This document shows positions 7,906 to 16,846 of a DNA stretch of 64,000 nt, piece by piece (within the stretch, counting starts at the first letter, position 1; the number at the start of each line of letters is the position of its first letter). The notes under the pieces were generated by a model that did no database searches, was not told where the DNA came from, and saw only the letters and a program-made list of their open reading frames with translations. The DNA comes from Herbidospora solisilvae. GTDB taxonomy: Bacteria; Actinomycetota; Actinomycetes; Streptosporangiales; Streptosporangiaceae. The stretch covers positions 786,565-850,564 of the forward strand of contig NZ_WXEW01000002.1 of NCBI RefSeq assembly GCF_009901565.1, read 5' to 3'. The position numbers and the translations under genes were made by a program.

Positions 7906-9798
7906 TTGAAAGCAACAACTCGCAATCGTGGACGTCGCTCGACCGTGGCGGCCCTGAGCGTGGTCACCCTGGGGGCGTCTCTGCTCCTCAACGCGACGCC
8001 GACCGCCGCGACGTCGGCCGCCGCGGAGGGGACCGTCGCCTCGATCGTCTTAGGCGAGGTCAACGAGGAGAACGGTCTTCGCCAGATCGAGCAGGGTGAC
8101 GGCACGACCGCGCCCGTGACGGTCGGCGGGCGGAACGCCCGCAAGACCGTGCAGACCTCGGCGCCGGCGCAGCACATGTACTTCCAGGTCGACGACGCGG
8201 TCGCCTTCGACGGCGCGTACGTCGCGTGCCTGCAGGTCGAGTACTTCGACGAGGGCGGTGCCACCTTCCGCGTCCAGTACGACTCGACCAGCAGCGCCTA
8301 CGGCTCGACGGGTTCGGTCAACCGCACCGGGTCGAACACGTGGAAGACGGCGGGCTTCGAGCTGATGGACGCCCGGTTCGCCAACCGCGAGAACGGCGGC
8401 GCCGACTTCCGCGTCGAGGCGGGCACGACCGGGGTGACCTTGCAGAACGTGAAGTTGACGATCATCCAGGACGACGACGGCGTGACCCCGCCGTGCGCGG
8501 CCGCCGAGCCCGAGCCGGAGCCCACCCCCATCCGCTGGCGGCTCAAGTATGACGAGCCGTTCAACAAGAAGATCCGCACCGAGGCCAGCCCGTGGGTGCT
8601 CGACGACTACAGCGACCCGGTCGACGACTACAACGACGACAACGGCGACCTCTACCGACTTCAGCTCGGTCCCGAGTTCGACGCGTCGATGGCGACCATG
8701 CGGACCTACCGGCAGGAGACCGAGTTCGGCAAGGACGGCTGGCTCACGGCGTCCCTCTCCACGCGTGAGAGCGGCGGGCGGGTCGACGACAGCTACACCG
8801 ACACCGCCGAACGTCCGTCGATCAAGACGGAGAAGCTGGACACCGTGGGCGCCGTCGCCAACATCACGGTGCCTCACTACACGGGTGGCGCGATCATCCG
8901 CAACACCGAGCCGCTGCCGAAGTACTACCGCATCGAGTACGAGCTCAAGACGCTCGACTTCGGCGGCCTGCGCAACGGGTCGCTGTTCTACGACGGCAAG
9001 TACAACGGCTACAAGCTCGGGGAGTGCAAGACGTTCTACCCCTGGGTCAGCAACCCCAACGACATCGACCCGAACGACCCCTGCGCCACCCGCTCGGTGC
9101 GGGAGGACAGCAACGAGGCGTACAACGCCTTCCACTTCATGTCGATCCTCGACTTCCCGGCGATGCCCCGGAACCTGGCGATGTACCACTGGCACCGCAA
9201 GGTGCTGATGGACCAGTTCAGCCCGGCCCCGTCCCGGAACACCACCGGCTACGACGTCTGCAACTCGCTGACCGGTCAGAAGTACCCCTGGGACCAGAGC
9301 AACAAGACCACGGTCAACATGCTCTACTTCACGGGTTCGCTCGGTCAGTCGCAGACGTTCGTGACGAGCTGCGACCGCCGCCCGGTCTCCGGCGTGCAGA
9401 AGTCGGCCGTGGAACTGCAGCCCGAGCTGATGCCCCACAAGGACTACTCCTTCGCCATCGAGCGCACCCCGGCGGGTTACACGATGGAGGTCAGCGGCGT
9501 CTTCAAGCACGTCGGCAAGCAGACCTACCGGTTCACCCGGGGCTTCATCGACGACGACGCCGGCGTGATCGGGGCCAACGTCCCGATCTTCCACTACAAC
9601 GTGGACGCCTCGGAGTACAACGGCCAGTTCAACACCTCGCACACCGCGGGGGGCGCCTTCGGCTCCAAGACGTGGGACAACCAGTGGCCGGCCGGCTCGG
9701 CCTACCCTGACTACTTCGTCATCGGTGAGCCGTACACGAACGTCGGCGAGGGCCAGGCCCGCATCGACAACATCCGGCTGTACGTGCCGAAGGACTAG
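7906..9798 (+). CDS. large secreted protein, probable carbohydrate-binding/lyase-like architecture
   Basis: I place the start at the TTG preceded by AAGGAAG (7895-7901). It gives a 630-residue protein beginning with a basic n-region, a hydrophobic core (VAALSVVTLGASLLL) and an Ala-rich cleavage site; an in-frame TTG at 7882 is an alternative. The mature N-terminal third (to about residue 200) resembles a beta-sandwich of galactose-binding type. A Glu-Pro linker (EPEPEPTP) follows, then a 400-residue domain rich in Trp, Tyr, Asp and Asn that ends IDNIRLYVPKD, typical of jelly-roll folds of polysaccharide-active enzymes. Four Cys in the C-terminal part may form disulfides. I cannot name the family. 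Confidence 0.8.
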   Translation: MKATTRNRGRRSTVAALSVVTLGASLLLNATPTAATSAAAEGTVASIVLGEVNEENGLRQIEQGDGTTAPVTVGGRNARKTVQTSAPAQHMYFQVDDAVAFDGAYVACLQVEYFDEGGATFRVQYDSTSSAYGSTGSVNRTGSNTWKTAGFELMDARFANRENGGADFRVEAGTTGVTLQNVKLTIIQDDDGVTPPCAAAEPEPEPTPIRWRLKYDEPFNKKIRTEASPWVLDDYSDPVDDYNDDNGDLYRLQLGPEFDASMATMRTYRQETEFGKDGWLTASLSTRESGGRVDDSYTDTAERPSIKTEKLDTVGAVANITVPHYTGGAIIRNTEPLPKYYRIEYELKTLDFGGLRNGSLFYDGKYNGYKLGECKTFYPWVSNPNDIDPNDPCATRSVREDSNEAYNAFHFMSILDFPAMPRNLAMYHWHRKVLMDQFSPAPSRNTTGYDVCNSLTGQKYPWDQSNKTTVNMLYFTGSLGQSQTFVTSCDRRPVSGVQKSAVELQPELMPHKDYSFAIERTPAGYTMEVSGVFKHVGKQTYRFTRGFIDDDAGVIGANVPIFHYNVDASEYNGQFNTSHTAGGAFGSKTWDNQWPAGSAYPDYFVIGEPYTNVGEGQARIDNIRLYVPKD

Positions 9799-9826
9799 GC
9801 ACGGGAGAACCGACGCGGCCGCGCCC

Positions 9827-9859
9827 CTGTGACCTCAGACCGCACCCAGGGGCGCGGCC
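9827..9859 (+). terminator. 13-bp hairpin after the large secreted protein gene
   Basis: GGCCGCGCCCCTG pairs perfectly with CAGGGGCGCGGCC around a 17-nt loop, 28 bp after the stop codon at 9798; further outer pairing (GCACGGG/CCCGTGC) is possible. Confidence 0.75.
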
Positions 9860-9882
9860 CGTGCTCCGGATCAGGCGATCCT

Positions 9883-10335
9883 TCATTCGAGTCTTCGATC
9901 AGTTAGCAGCCGATGCTGGCCCGAGCCATGGACCACCTCCCTGACGGACGGGGGGCGGTACATCTTCGAACCGAAGGGGCACGGCTTCCGAGCGATGGCC
10001 CTGGTGGGCGATCGTGGTGAGGTCGACCTGCGGTCGCGCGGCGCTGACCCTGCCGGGACCCAGGCTTCCCCGAGGTCGTGCAGGCGGTCGGCGCGTTCTT
10101 GCCGCGAAGAACTTCCTGAGCAGGTTGCCCATGACGATCTACGAGGCGCCGGCGAGTAGATGTTGGCGGGGTCGAAGAAGGTGACGTGCACTTCCAGGGC
10201 CTGGCGGACCAGGGCTTCGGACTGGTCTTCGGGGAGCATCCACTCCGCGCCTTCGCTGGGGCGACCGTATCTCATCATGCCGTGACAGATACGGCTGATG
10301 TTCAGGCCCGTGGTGCCCAGACGTGCACAATCCAT
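9883..10335 (-). pseudogene. aldo/keto reductase remnant (duplicate of the 5734-6708 gene)
   Basis: The first about 60 codons match the intact reductase closely (RLGTTGLNISRIC, LPEDQSEALVRQA, TFFDPANIYS). After the TACTC codon region near 10155 one base is missing relative to the parent. The continuing homology (VTGNLLRKFF in the parent, MGNLLRKFF here) is in another frame, where the parental Glu codon has also become a TAG (10139-10141). Homology fades after about 80 codons, so the catalytic Lys and His and all of the C-terminal barrel are absent. The upstream sequence CGACCCTAGA-C-CGTGA lies at the same distance from the start as in the parent, so the promoter was duplicated too. Confidence 0.88.
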
Positions 10336-10381
10336 GGGTTCGACCCTAGACCGTGAGCTTGGGCACGGGTGGTCGAGGGGG

Positions 10382-12868
10382 TCAGCCCTCTGGCGCCTCC
10401 TCCTGGTCCTGCTCCGGGGGCGACTGATCGAAGACCGTGCCTGATGCCTCTGCGAGCTGGGTCACCTTCTTCATTTCCCGGACCCGCTCATTGTCTATCC
10501 ACTTCTTCCCCTCGGTCGCGATCCCTTCCAGCAGGTGCAGCGTGTTCCCCATTCCGGCCGTGTCGAGCGTCAACTCGGATACTTCAAGCAGGCCCTCCTC
10601 TTCGCCCGTCACCGTGATCTTGTACGGATCACCGTTCATCAGAGTGAGCTCGAAGGTCTTCCGGCCCAAGCCGGAATCCACCTTCACGGCCACCACCTTC
10701 TCGTACTGGTAGCCGAAACGCGTCCCGGCCGGATGTCGGTGGTGAGGAAGTCGAGGGTCATGGCCATCTGCCTGACTCCCTCGCGGGTCAGCAGAATCAC
10801 CTGGATTCGATAGCACGAGAACCGCCGCGGCCCGTTCTTGACGCGACCTCTCTTGTAGCCCTTGGCCGGCCGTTCGATGAAGGCGTGGGCGACGATGTCT
10901 CGCGCGGTGAGTTTGTAGCGGGTCATAGCCCTGGCCATCAAGGCCTTGCGGTCGTGGTCTAGCCACCCGGCCATTTCGACGTCCTGAGGTCGGTCGGCCA
11001 GCCCCTCTCGCCACTTCTCGAAGGCGATCAGACGCTCGGCCAGTACGACGGCGCGCTCCTGCTCGTCGGTCTCGAACCTCCGGTGCTCGGACCGGATGTG
11101 CGACCACCTTCCGGCGGCACCCCAGCCGCCAAGGAGGAGAGCGAAGGTGATGAGTGGGCTGATCGCGGCGTACCCGTCGAGGGCGCTCCATGTCATGATC
11201 CCAGTGCTGGCGAGCAGCACGGCGATCCCTGCGTAAACCGGCACTTTTATGGTCCTGGGTACGTGAGGCACCTTGTGGCGATCCGACAGAGTGCCGTCGA
11301 GCCAGCGTTTCTGGACGTCTTTGACCATGTGCCGGATGAGCCAGGCGACCTGATCGGCGGTGACCTTGTCCTCTCGGTAAATTTCGACGATCTCGTCCCG
11401 GAGGTCGTGCCGCACGCCTTCTGTCTGGCTCAGCCAGACCTCCCGGGCGGTGTTCGCCGGGACGTACTTACCGAAGTAGTAGTCGAACTTTTGGTCGACC
11501 TTGTCCGCGAAACCCTTCGGCGGGGGAGCCGGTCGATAGCTGAGTGAGCGCCATTCCGGACGGCCGCGCCATCGTCGCGTCACCCGGTAGTGCCATTCGA
11601 GACCGTTCCGGACCGCAAGACGGGCTCCGGTGGCGAAGAGCAGGAGCCCGATGATCACCGACGGCCCGTTGCCCGGCCAGGCGAGCACCGCGAGCCAGCC
11701 CAGTGACCCCGCGCCGAAGGCGGCGCACGCACACAGGCGCGCCCGGTCTCCGAACGTGACCCGGGGCGGAACCGGGTGTCGGGCTCGTGGGCCGGCGGGG
11801 TCGGGGTGGAAGAACTTCCAGGCTCGGCCGAGCCGGTCGTTTTCGTATCGGTTCTCGTTCGCCGAGTCGAATGCCCGTGCCCAGAGGCCGTCGAGGATAG
11901 GGCCGTTCAGGAACATGTCAAGGTGACGGAGAATCTCCTCTCTTCGCTCGGGAGGGATCCCTTTCAGCCGTTCGTCGACGGCCTCCGCGTTCAGGTCTTC
12001 CTTGACCAGGGCGGCCAGGAGATCGTTGACCGCGCGGATCGCCCGTGACCAGGAATCGTCGGCCTGGGAGTCGAGACGGCTCTGCGTGGAGCGCAGCAGG
12101 TCGAATTCCGCTTTCGGGACTGCTGGAGCGTGCGCCCGCTCAGCAGGGCGAGGAGCAGATAGAAATAGGAGCGGCTGGAGACGTGGTCACGCGCCACCGC
12201 GTCGCTGATGTACTCCCTCGCCTTGTCGGGCATTCCGCCGCGCAGATAGGCGACGCCCAGTTCGAAGCGCTCCCGAGGAGAGGCCGTCGGGGGAAGCTGG
12301 TAAGAGGTCTGGTAGAGCCTTGGCGTCGTTGTAGGTCTGCCGCACCCATTTGGCGTGCGCGGAGATGGCCGAGTCCTGCACGACCTCACCCGCCGCGATC
12401 GGTCCGAAGTGGACTTTCGGGGCCTCTTCTCCGGGCGCCAGATATCTGGTCCAGGTGTTGCCGCGAACCAGATGATGGGCGATCTGCTCGGCCCAGTGGG
12501 AGGTCTGCCAAGCTCGGGGACGTGCCTTGTCGCCGTCGTCCTCGCTGGTCAGGCCGTGATAGGCGTACACCCGGTTGGCGACCACGACATCGCCGAGTTT
12601 GATGTGGGGCCACAGCGCTCCGGCCACGCCGACGAACAGCACGGCCGACGGGTCGAAGTCGGTGATGGCTCGCTCGGTGATGATCGCGGCTGCCTGGTTA
12701 CCGGTGCCGACCAGGCCGAGTACGACTCGGCAGGCGCCGAGGCGGCCGGTCTCGAAGAGGGTGTCGGCCCGGTGGCGGTGCGTCTGTCTCGATGCCGGTG
12801 AGGTGTGCCTTGACCGCCTCGTACTCCAGGTCGAGGGCGGTGAGGATGACCGTGGAGGGCTTGGTCAC
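10382..12868 (-). pseudogene. decayed nucleosidase (PNP/MTAN-type) - helical repeat - four-TM protein
   Basis: The start is GTG at 12868 with AGGAGA 5 nt before it, 10 bp after the Nudix gene stop. The frame opens with TKPSTVILTALDLEYEAV and shifts near 12780. It resumes as GLVGTGNQAAAIITERAI and FVGVAGALWPHIKLGDVV, the core of a purine-nucleoside-phosphorylase/MTA-SAH-nucleosidase fold. After QTYNDA (about 12330) the rest of that domain, including the expected EMExxG loop, is gone and the frame changes to a helical repeat part (RFELGVAYLRGGMPDKARE). Another shift lies near 12115. A part with two hydrophobic hairpins (four TM segments) follows. A final shift near 10735 leads into the soluble end (TFELTLMNGD, NTLHLLEGIATEGKKW). 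At least three frameshifts and a deletion make it non-functional unless they are sequencing errors. Confidence 0.8.
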
Positions 12869-12878
12869 GTGCGTCTCC

Positions 12879-13577
12879 TTATTGGGCGGAGCGGACCATG
12901 GGGGGATTGAGGGAGTCCGTGGGACCGGCCCTGAAGAGCCGGGCCGGGCGGCCGTTGCCGGGGCGGCGTTCATCGCCTGCGGGCACGATGAACCCCGGCG
13001 CGGCCTGGACCTTGCGGTAGAAGTTCCGGGGGTCGAGCTGGGCCCCCCAGACCGCTTCGTAGACCTGTTGCAGTTCGGCGATGGTGAAGGTGTCGCCACA
13101 GAACGCGGTGGCGAGAGCCGAATGCTCCAGTTTCGCCCTGGCCCGCTCGACGCCGTCGGCGACGATGCGCCGATGGTCGAAGGCCAGTTCCAGCCGGCCG
13201 GACAAGACGTCGTCCACCGGTTTCCACCACGCTTGAGCCGCGTCGGTGCCCGCCACCGGCTCCGGCAGACGCGGCGCGATCGCCAGATGGGCCACCGAGA
13301 TAACCCGACCGCGTGGGTCGCGTCCCGGTTCGCCGTAGACGCCGAGTGGTTCGAGGTGCGGCTCGTCGGCCAGCCCGGCCTCTTCTTCGAGTTCCCGCCG
13401 GGCGGCCGCCGGGATGTCTTCTTCAACGTCCCGGAGGAATCCGCCGGGCAGGGCGAGCGCACCCTCGAACGGCTCGACACCGCGCTCCACGAGCAGGACC
13501 TGCAGCGAAGAGCCGCGGACGGTAAGGATCACCAGATCCACCGCCAGTAGTACACGAGGTGCCTCCCAGTCGCTCAC
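12879..13577 (-). CDS. Nudix-domain transcriptional regulator, NrtR-like
   Basis: A 232-residue protein. The N-terminal Nudix domain (about 1-140) has the near-consensus box GGFLRDVEEDIPAAARREL followed by EEEAGL, with one extra residue between Gly and Glu, so hydrolase activity may be weak or lost. The C-terminal part (about 150-220: FCGDTFTIAELQQVYEAVWG, then NFYRKVQ and PGF) is the winged helix found in the NrtR family, whose members sense ADP-ribose and repress NAD-related operons. It begins with GTG. The next gene (the decayed nucleosidase) follows after 10 bp, so this may have been its regulator. A palindrome sits 20 bp upstream of the start. Confidence 0.85.
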   Translation of the reverse strand: MSDWEAPRVLLAVDLVILTVRGSSLQVLLVERGVEPFEGALALPGGFLRDVEEDIPAAARRELEEEAGLADEPHLEPLGVYGEPGRDPRGRVISVAHLAIAPRLPEPVAGTDAAQAWWKPVDDVLSGRLELAFDHRRIVADGVERARAKLEHSALATAFCGDTFTIAELQQVYEAVWGAQLDPRNFYRKVQAAPGFIVPAGDERRPGNGRPARLFRAGPTDSLNPPMVRSAQ

Positions 13578-13596
13578 CCGGCCTACCGTAGCTTCT

Positions 13597-13609
13597 TGTC
13601 AAACTGACA
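13597..13609. promoter_or_regulatory. palindrome TGTCA-AAC-TGACA upstream of the Nudix regulator
   Basis: Perfect 5+5 inverted repeat with a 3-nt centre, 20-32 bp before the GTG start of the NrtR-like gene. On the minus strand TTGACA overlaps it and could be a -35 box. This is a natural autoregulatory operator candidate. Confidence 0.5.
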
Positions 13610-13670
13610 CAAAATTGGATGGCATAGGTAGTGACGATGTGGCTGTTTGGCAGGTGCCGTGACGAAACGT

Positions 13671-14654
13671 TTAATCGGCCACGCTATAAGGGCTGGGCTT
13701 GATCATGCTGTCCGCGCCCGCCCTGATCGCCTCCTCGGCGTCGCGGGGCCGCCATCGCAGCACACTGCGGGCCCGCTCGCTGGAGACCTTCTTCGCGGGG
13801 CCGGAGTCGTCTTCGCCCGGCGGGAAGAGGGTCGCGAGCCCGGGAACGGAGTCCGCGAGGTGGGCGCTCAGGACGGCGGCGATCTGCCGCACCGTAAGGG
13901 CCGGGCCGCTGGACAGGAGGAACCGCCGGCCCGCCGCCGCGGGCTCGGTCATGGCCAGGACATGGGCGCTCGCGACGTCGCGCACGTCCACGATCGGGAT
14001 CCACATGCCGGGCGGCGCGGCCGGCTCGCCGTCGAGCAGCCGCTGGACGATGTGGTTGGCGCCCGAGACGTCGGCGCCCATGATCGGCCCCATCACCGCG
14101 ACCGGCAGGAGGGTGACCAGTTCCATCGGGCCGTCCGCCGCGAAGTCCCAGGCCGCCCGCTCTGCGAGCGTCTTGGCCCGGCCGTAGGCGTCCATGCCGG
14201 GGCCGTCCAGGACGGACCAGTCCTCCTCGGTGAAGGTGTGGTCGCTGGGCGGGTGGCCGAAGCCGACGGCGTGGAAGGCCGACGTGAGCACGACCCGCCG
14301 GACACTGGCGTCGCGGGCGGCCCGCAACACGCGCAGGGTGCCCTCCCGCGCGGGGGCGATCACCTCGTTCTCGTCGTCGACCGGTCCGAGGCGCACGGGA
14401 GAGGCCACGTGGAGCACGAAGTCGACGCCCTCGACGGCGTCGGCCCATCCCTCGTCCGTCATGAGGTCGGCCGCGACGAAACTCAGGTCGCCGTCGGCCA
14501 TGCCGGCGTCGGCGAGCACCGCCCGGACGGCGGCCTCCCCCGTCAGGGACCGGACGGTGGTGCGGACGGAGTAGCCCCGGTCGAGAAGCTGAAGGATGCA
14601 GTGTCCGGCGATGAAGCCGGATCCGCCGGTCACGAGAACACGTTGGCGAGTCAT
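13671..14654 (-). CDS. NAD(P)-dependent epimerase/reductase, extended SDR
   Basis: 327 residues. The Rossmann motif VLVTGGSGFIAGHC is at the N-terminus and the catalytic YGRAK (YxxxK) near residue 158. The pattern (HVASPVRLG, VVLTSAFHAVGFG) resembles the dihydroflavonol-4-reductase/cinnamoyl-CoA-reductase-like SDRs that reduce small aldehydes or ketones. I chose the ATG at 14654 because upstream in-frame starts would run into the divergent regulator and lack SDR sequence. The 103-bp gap to that regulator contains an inverted repeat. Confidence 0.9.
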   Translation of the reverse strand: MTRQRVLVTGGSGFIAGHCILQLLDRGYSVRTTVRSLTGEAAVRAVLADAGMADGDLSFVAADLMTDEGWADAVEGVDFVLHVASPVRLGPVDDENEVIAPAREGTLRVLRAARDASVRRVVLTSAFHAVGFGHPPSDHTFTEEDWSVLDGPGMDAYGRAKTLAERAAWDFAADGPMELVTLLPVAVMGPIMGADVSGANHIVQRLLDGEPAAPPGMWIPIVDVRDVASAHVLAMTEPAAAGRRFLLSSGPALTVRQIAAVLSAHLADSVPGLATLFPPGEDDSGPAKKVSSERARSVLRWRPRDAEEAIRAGADSMIKPSPYSVAD

Positions 14655-14696
14655 GGCCGCATCGTCCGCCGCCCGGCTCCGGCCGAGCCAGGTCCC

Positions 14697-14719
14697 TCCC
14701 GACACTGGTAGTGACGGGG
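14697..14719. promoter_or_regulatory. imperfect inverted repeat between divergent SDR and MmyB-type genes
   Basis: TCCCGACACT-GGT-AGTGACGGGG: 8 of 10 positions are symmetric, with the central CACT-GGT-AGTG perfect. It lies midway in the divergent promoter region and is a likely operator of the adjacent HTH regulator. Confidence 0.5.
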
Positions 14720-14757
14720 ACAGGCAGGCATCCGGCCACCCCGCATACCGTGAAGGC

Positions 14758-15624
14758 ATGACCGTCGAGCCGAACCTGCTGGGCGAGTACCTCCGTGCCC
14801 GGCGCGAACTCGTGACCCCGGAGCAGGTGGGCATCCCGTCCCTGGGCACCCGGCGGGTGCCGGGGCTGCGGCGCGAGGAGGTCGCGATGCTCGCGGGGAT
14901 CAGCGCCGAGTACTACCTGCGGCTGGAGCAGGGCCGCGACCGCCACCCCTCGGTGCAGGTGCTGCGGTCGATCGCCCGGGTGCTGCGGCTCGACGACGAC
15001 TCCTACCTGCTCGGGCTCGCCGAGGAGAGGCCCCGCCGGGCCCGGCGGCGGCCCCGGAGGGAGGTCGTGCCGCCGAGCACCGCCCGGCTGGTGGCGTCAC
15101 TGCCGTATCCTGCCTTCGTCGAGGGGCGCTACCTCGACGTACTGGCCGCCAACGCCCTCGCCACCGCACTGTCGCCGCGGCTGCGGGTGGGCGGCAACCG
15201 GCTGCGCGACGTCTTCCTCGATCCGGCCGAGCAGGCGCTGTTCCCCGACTGGGAGCGGGCCTCGGCGGTGCTGCTCGCGGGGTTCCGGCAGTCGGTCGGC
15301 GGCGACATCGACGATCCACGGTTCATCGAGCTCGTGGGGGAGCTCTCCCTGGCCAGTGAGCACTTCCGCCGGTTGTGGGGACGCCACGACGTCGCCGGGC
15401 GGCTCGGCGCCACGCTCACCTTCAACCATCCCCAGGTGGGGGAGCTCAGGCTCGACCGCGAGAAGCTGGCCATCAGCGGGACGGACGGTCAGATGCTCGT
15501 CGTCTACCATCCCGAGCCGGGCACCGAGGGCGCGGAGAAGCTCGCCCTGCTGGCCTCGGCCACGGTCACGCCGGTCAGATCGTCGGCTCCAGGATGTCGT
15601 ACTGGCGGTACGGCAGCGGAGTGA
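14758..15624 (+). CDS. MmyB-type helix-turn-helix regulator
   Basis: 288 residues. The N-terminal XRE-type HTH (about 10-75) has the family signature VPGLRREEVAMLAGIS-EYY followed by LEQGRDRHPS. A C-terminal MmyB ligand-binding domain with PAS-like fold (LASLPYPAFVEGR to the end) follows; in this family it is thought to bind a fatty-acid-like ligand. It is divergent from the SDR gene, which in such pairs is the usual target. The last 50 bp overlap the convergent small HTH gene; the final 20 residues do not look like family sequence. Confidence 0.9.
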   Translation: MTVEPNLLGEYLRARRELVTPEQVGIPSLGTRRVPGLRREEVAMLAGISAEYYLRLEQGRDRHPSVQVLRSIARVLRLDDDSYLLGLAEERPRRARRRPRREVVPPSTARLVASLPYPAFVEGRYLDVLAANALATALSPRLRVGGNRLRDVFLDPAEQALFPDWERASAVLLAGFRQSVGGDIDDPRFIELVGELSLASEHFRRLWGRHDVAGRLGATLTFNHPQVGELRLDREKLAISGTDGQMLVVYHPEPGTEGAEKLALLASATVTPVRSSAPGCRTGGTAAE

Positions 15625-15982
15625 TCACCGTCAGCGACCCCTTCTCCTTGTGCTTGGCCGCCTTCCACAACGCCCCGAACGTCGCCTTCAGGTCACGCAG
15701 CGGCTCCGGGTCGAGCCCGTTGGCGATCGCCAGCCGGTGACACACCACCACGAACGTGTGGATGAACCGCCAGTCGGGCAGCACGTCGCGCCGTCCCGAC
15801 AGGTAGTCGGACAGGGTCGAGTCGGGTAACCGCACCCAGCCCGCGTTCTCCTCCTCCGCGCACAGGGCGGCGGCGGCCTTCTCGACCTCTTTGAGTGACG
15901 GGTTGCCGGCGTCGACGCGCAGGCCGACCGACGTGTCGCGGAGCAGGTCTCGTGAGGCCTTGCCGGCGAGCTCATCACGCAT
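15575..15982 (-). CDS. small protein with XRE-like helix-turn-helix
   Basis: 135 residues from the ATG at 15982 (MRDELAGK...). Residues about 25-75 read as an HTH of the type found in front of actinobacterial signalling proteins: SLKEVEKAAAALC, then STLSDYLSGRRDVLPDW and FVVVCHRLA. The rest is a short charged tail. No effector domain is attached, so it may be a stand-alone DNA-binding protein or a fragment of a larger family. The ribosome-binding site is weak, and longer in-frame starts up to 16141 exist but encode an unlikely His-rich leader. It overlaps the MmyB gene end-on. Confidence 0.65.
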   Translation of the reverse strand: MRDELAGKASRDLLRDTSVGLRVDAGNPSLKEVEKAAAALCAEEENAGWVRLPDSTLSDYLSGRRDVLPDWRFIHTFVVVCHRLAIANGLDPEPLRDLKATFGALWKAAKHKEKGSLTVITPLPYRQYDILEPTI

Positions 15983-16248
15983 TGGGGGGATCCGTTTCTG
16001 GACGCGGTGATAACCGTGGCAATTGTGAGAGTAATACCTGTCGTGATGGCATGCACCATTGATTACTGATTTTCGATCGGTGAGCCGATGTGCGGATATG
16101 GCGAGGAAATTCCGGTGATATCCGTGAACGTCCGGGGTCATCCGGCCACGTCCGGGCGTGCGGAAAATCCCAGGTCCGACGGTATCCGGCGGAGGGTGTG
16201 TATAAGTGGAGCCGGAAGGGCGTCCGCCTGGGAAAGGGGAAGCCGACT

Positions 16249-16785
16249 GTGCGAAGCATCGTGCCGATCGTGGTGGTCTGTCTGCTGGGGGCCGCGAGTC
16301 CGGCGTACGCCGACCACACCACCGACATCCGCGTCTACAACCGGATGGACGGCAGCCGCCTCGCGGTGGCCGACAACGGCACCGCCGAGGGCGCCCGGGT
16401 GATCAGCCTGCGGTCGCCCGCCTGGCAGTACACGACCGCGCGCTGGACGGTCGACGAACGGTCCGACGGCTACACCGTCTTCAAGAACGAACTGGCCAAC
16501 AAGTGCCTCCAGCCGGGCACCGCGAACCCGGTGGCCGGCGACGCCCTGGTCATCCGCACCTGCGACGGGTCGAAGCTGCAGGACTGGTCGCGCCGGGCCG
16601 AGGAGACCTACGCCGACACGCCGACCGGGTGGGGGACCTTCCGGCCCCGGCTCAACCCGGGCCTGGCGATCACGATCGCGACGTGGGAGGCCGGGGGGAG
16701 CCGGGACTCGCTCTACCTCGACGCCGACCAGAACTCCACCGACCGGCTCTGGCGGCTCGCCAGGGGGAACAACACCTGGTGGTAG
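16249..16785 (+). CDS. secreted ricin-type beta-trefoil lectin-like protein
   Basis: 178 residues from GTG at 16249, preceded by AGGGGA with an 8-nt gap. A signal peptide (VRSIVPIVVVCLLGAASPAYA) is followed by a single beta-trefoil: RVYNRMDGSRLAVADNG, NKCLQPG, VIRTCDGSKLQDWS (QxW repeat) and a final SLYLDADQ...DRLWRLA. Such modules bind galactosides or other glycans. A TATAAG at 16201-16206 may be the -10. The next gene, also secreted, starts 61 bp later in the same direction. Confidence 0.82.
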   Translation: MRSIVPIVVVCLLGAASPAYADHTTDIRVYNRMDGSRLAVADNGTAEGARVISLRSPAWQYTTARWTVDERSDGYTVFKNELANKCLQPGTANPVAGDALVIRTCDGSKLQDWSRRAEETYADTPTGWGTFRPRLNPGLAITIATWEAGGSRDSLYLDADQNSTDRLWRLARGNNTWW

Positions 16786-16846
16786 ACGGTTCCGGCGTGG
16801 AACGTGCCGTTTCACGCCGGAACGCCCCAGGAGTAACGTTCGCCGA

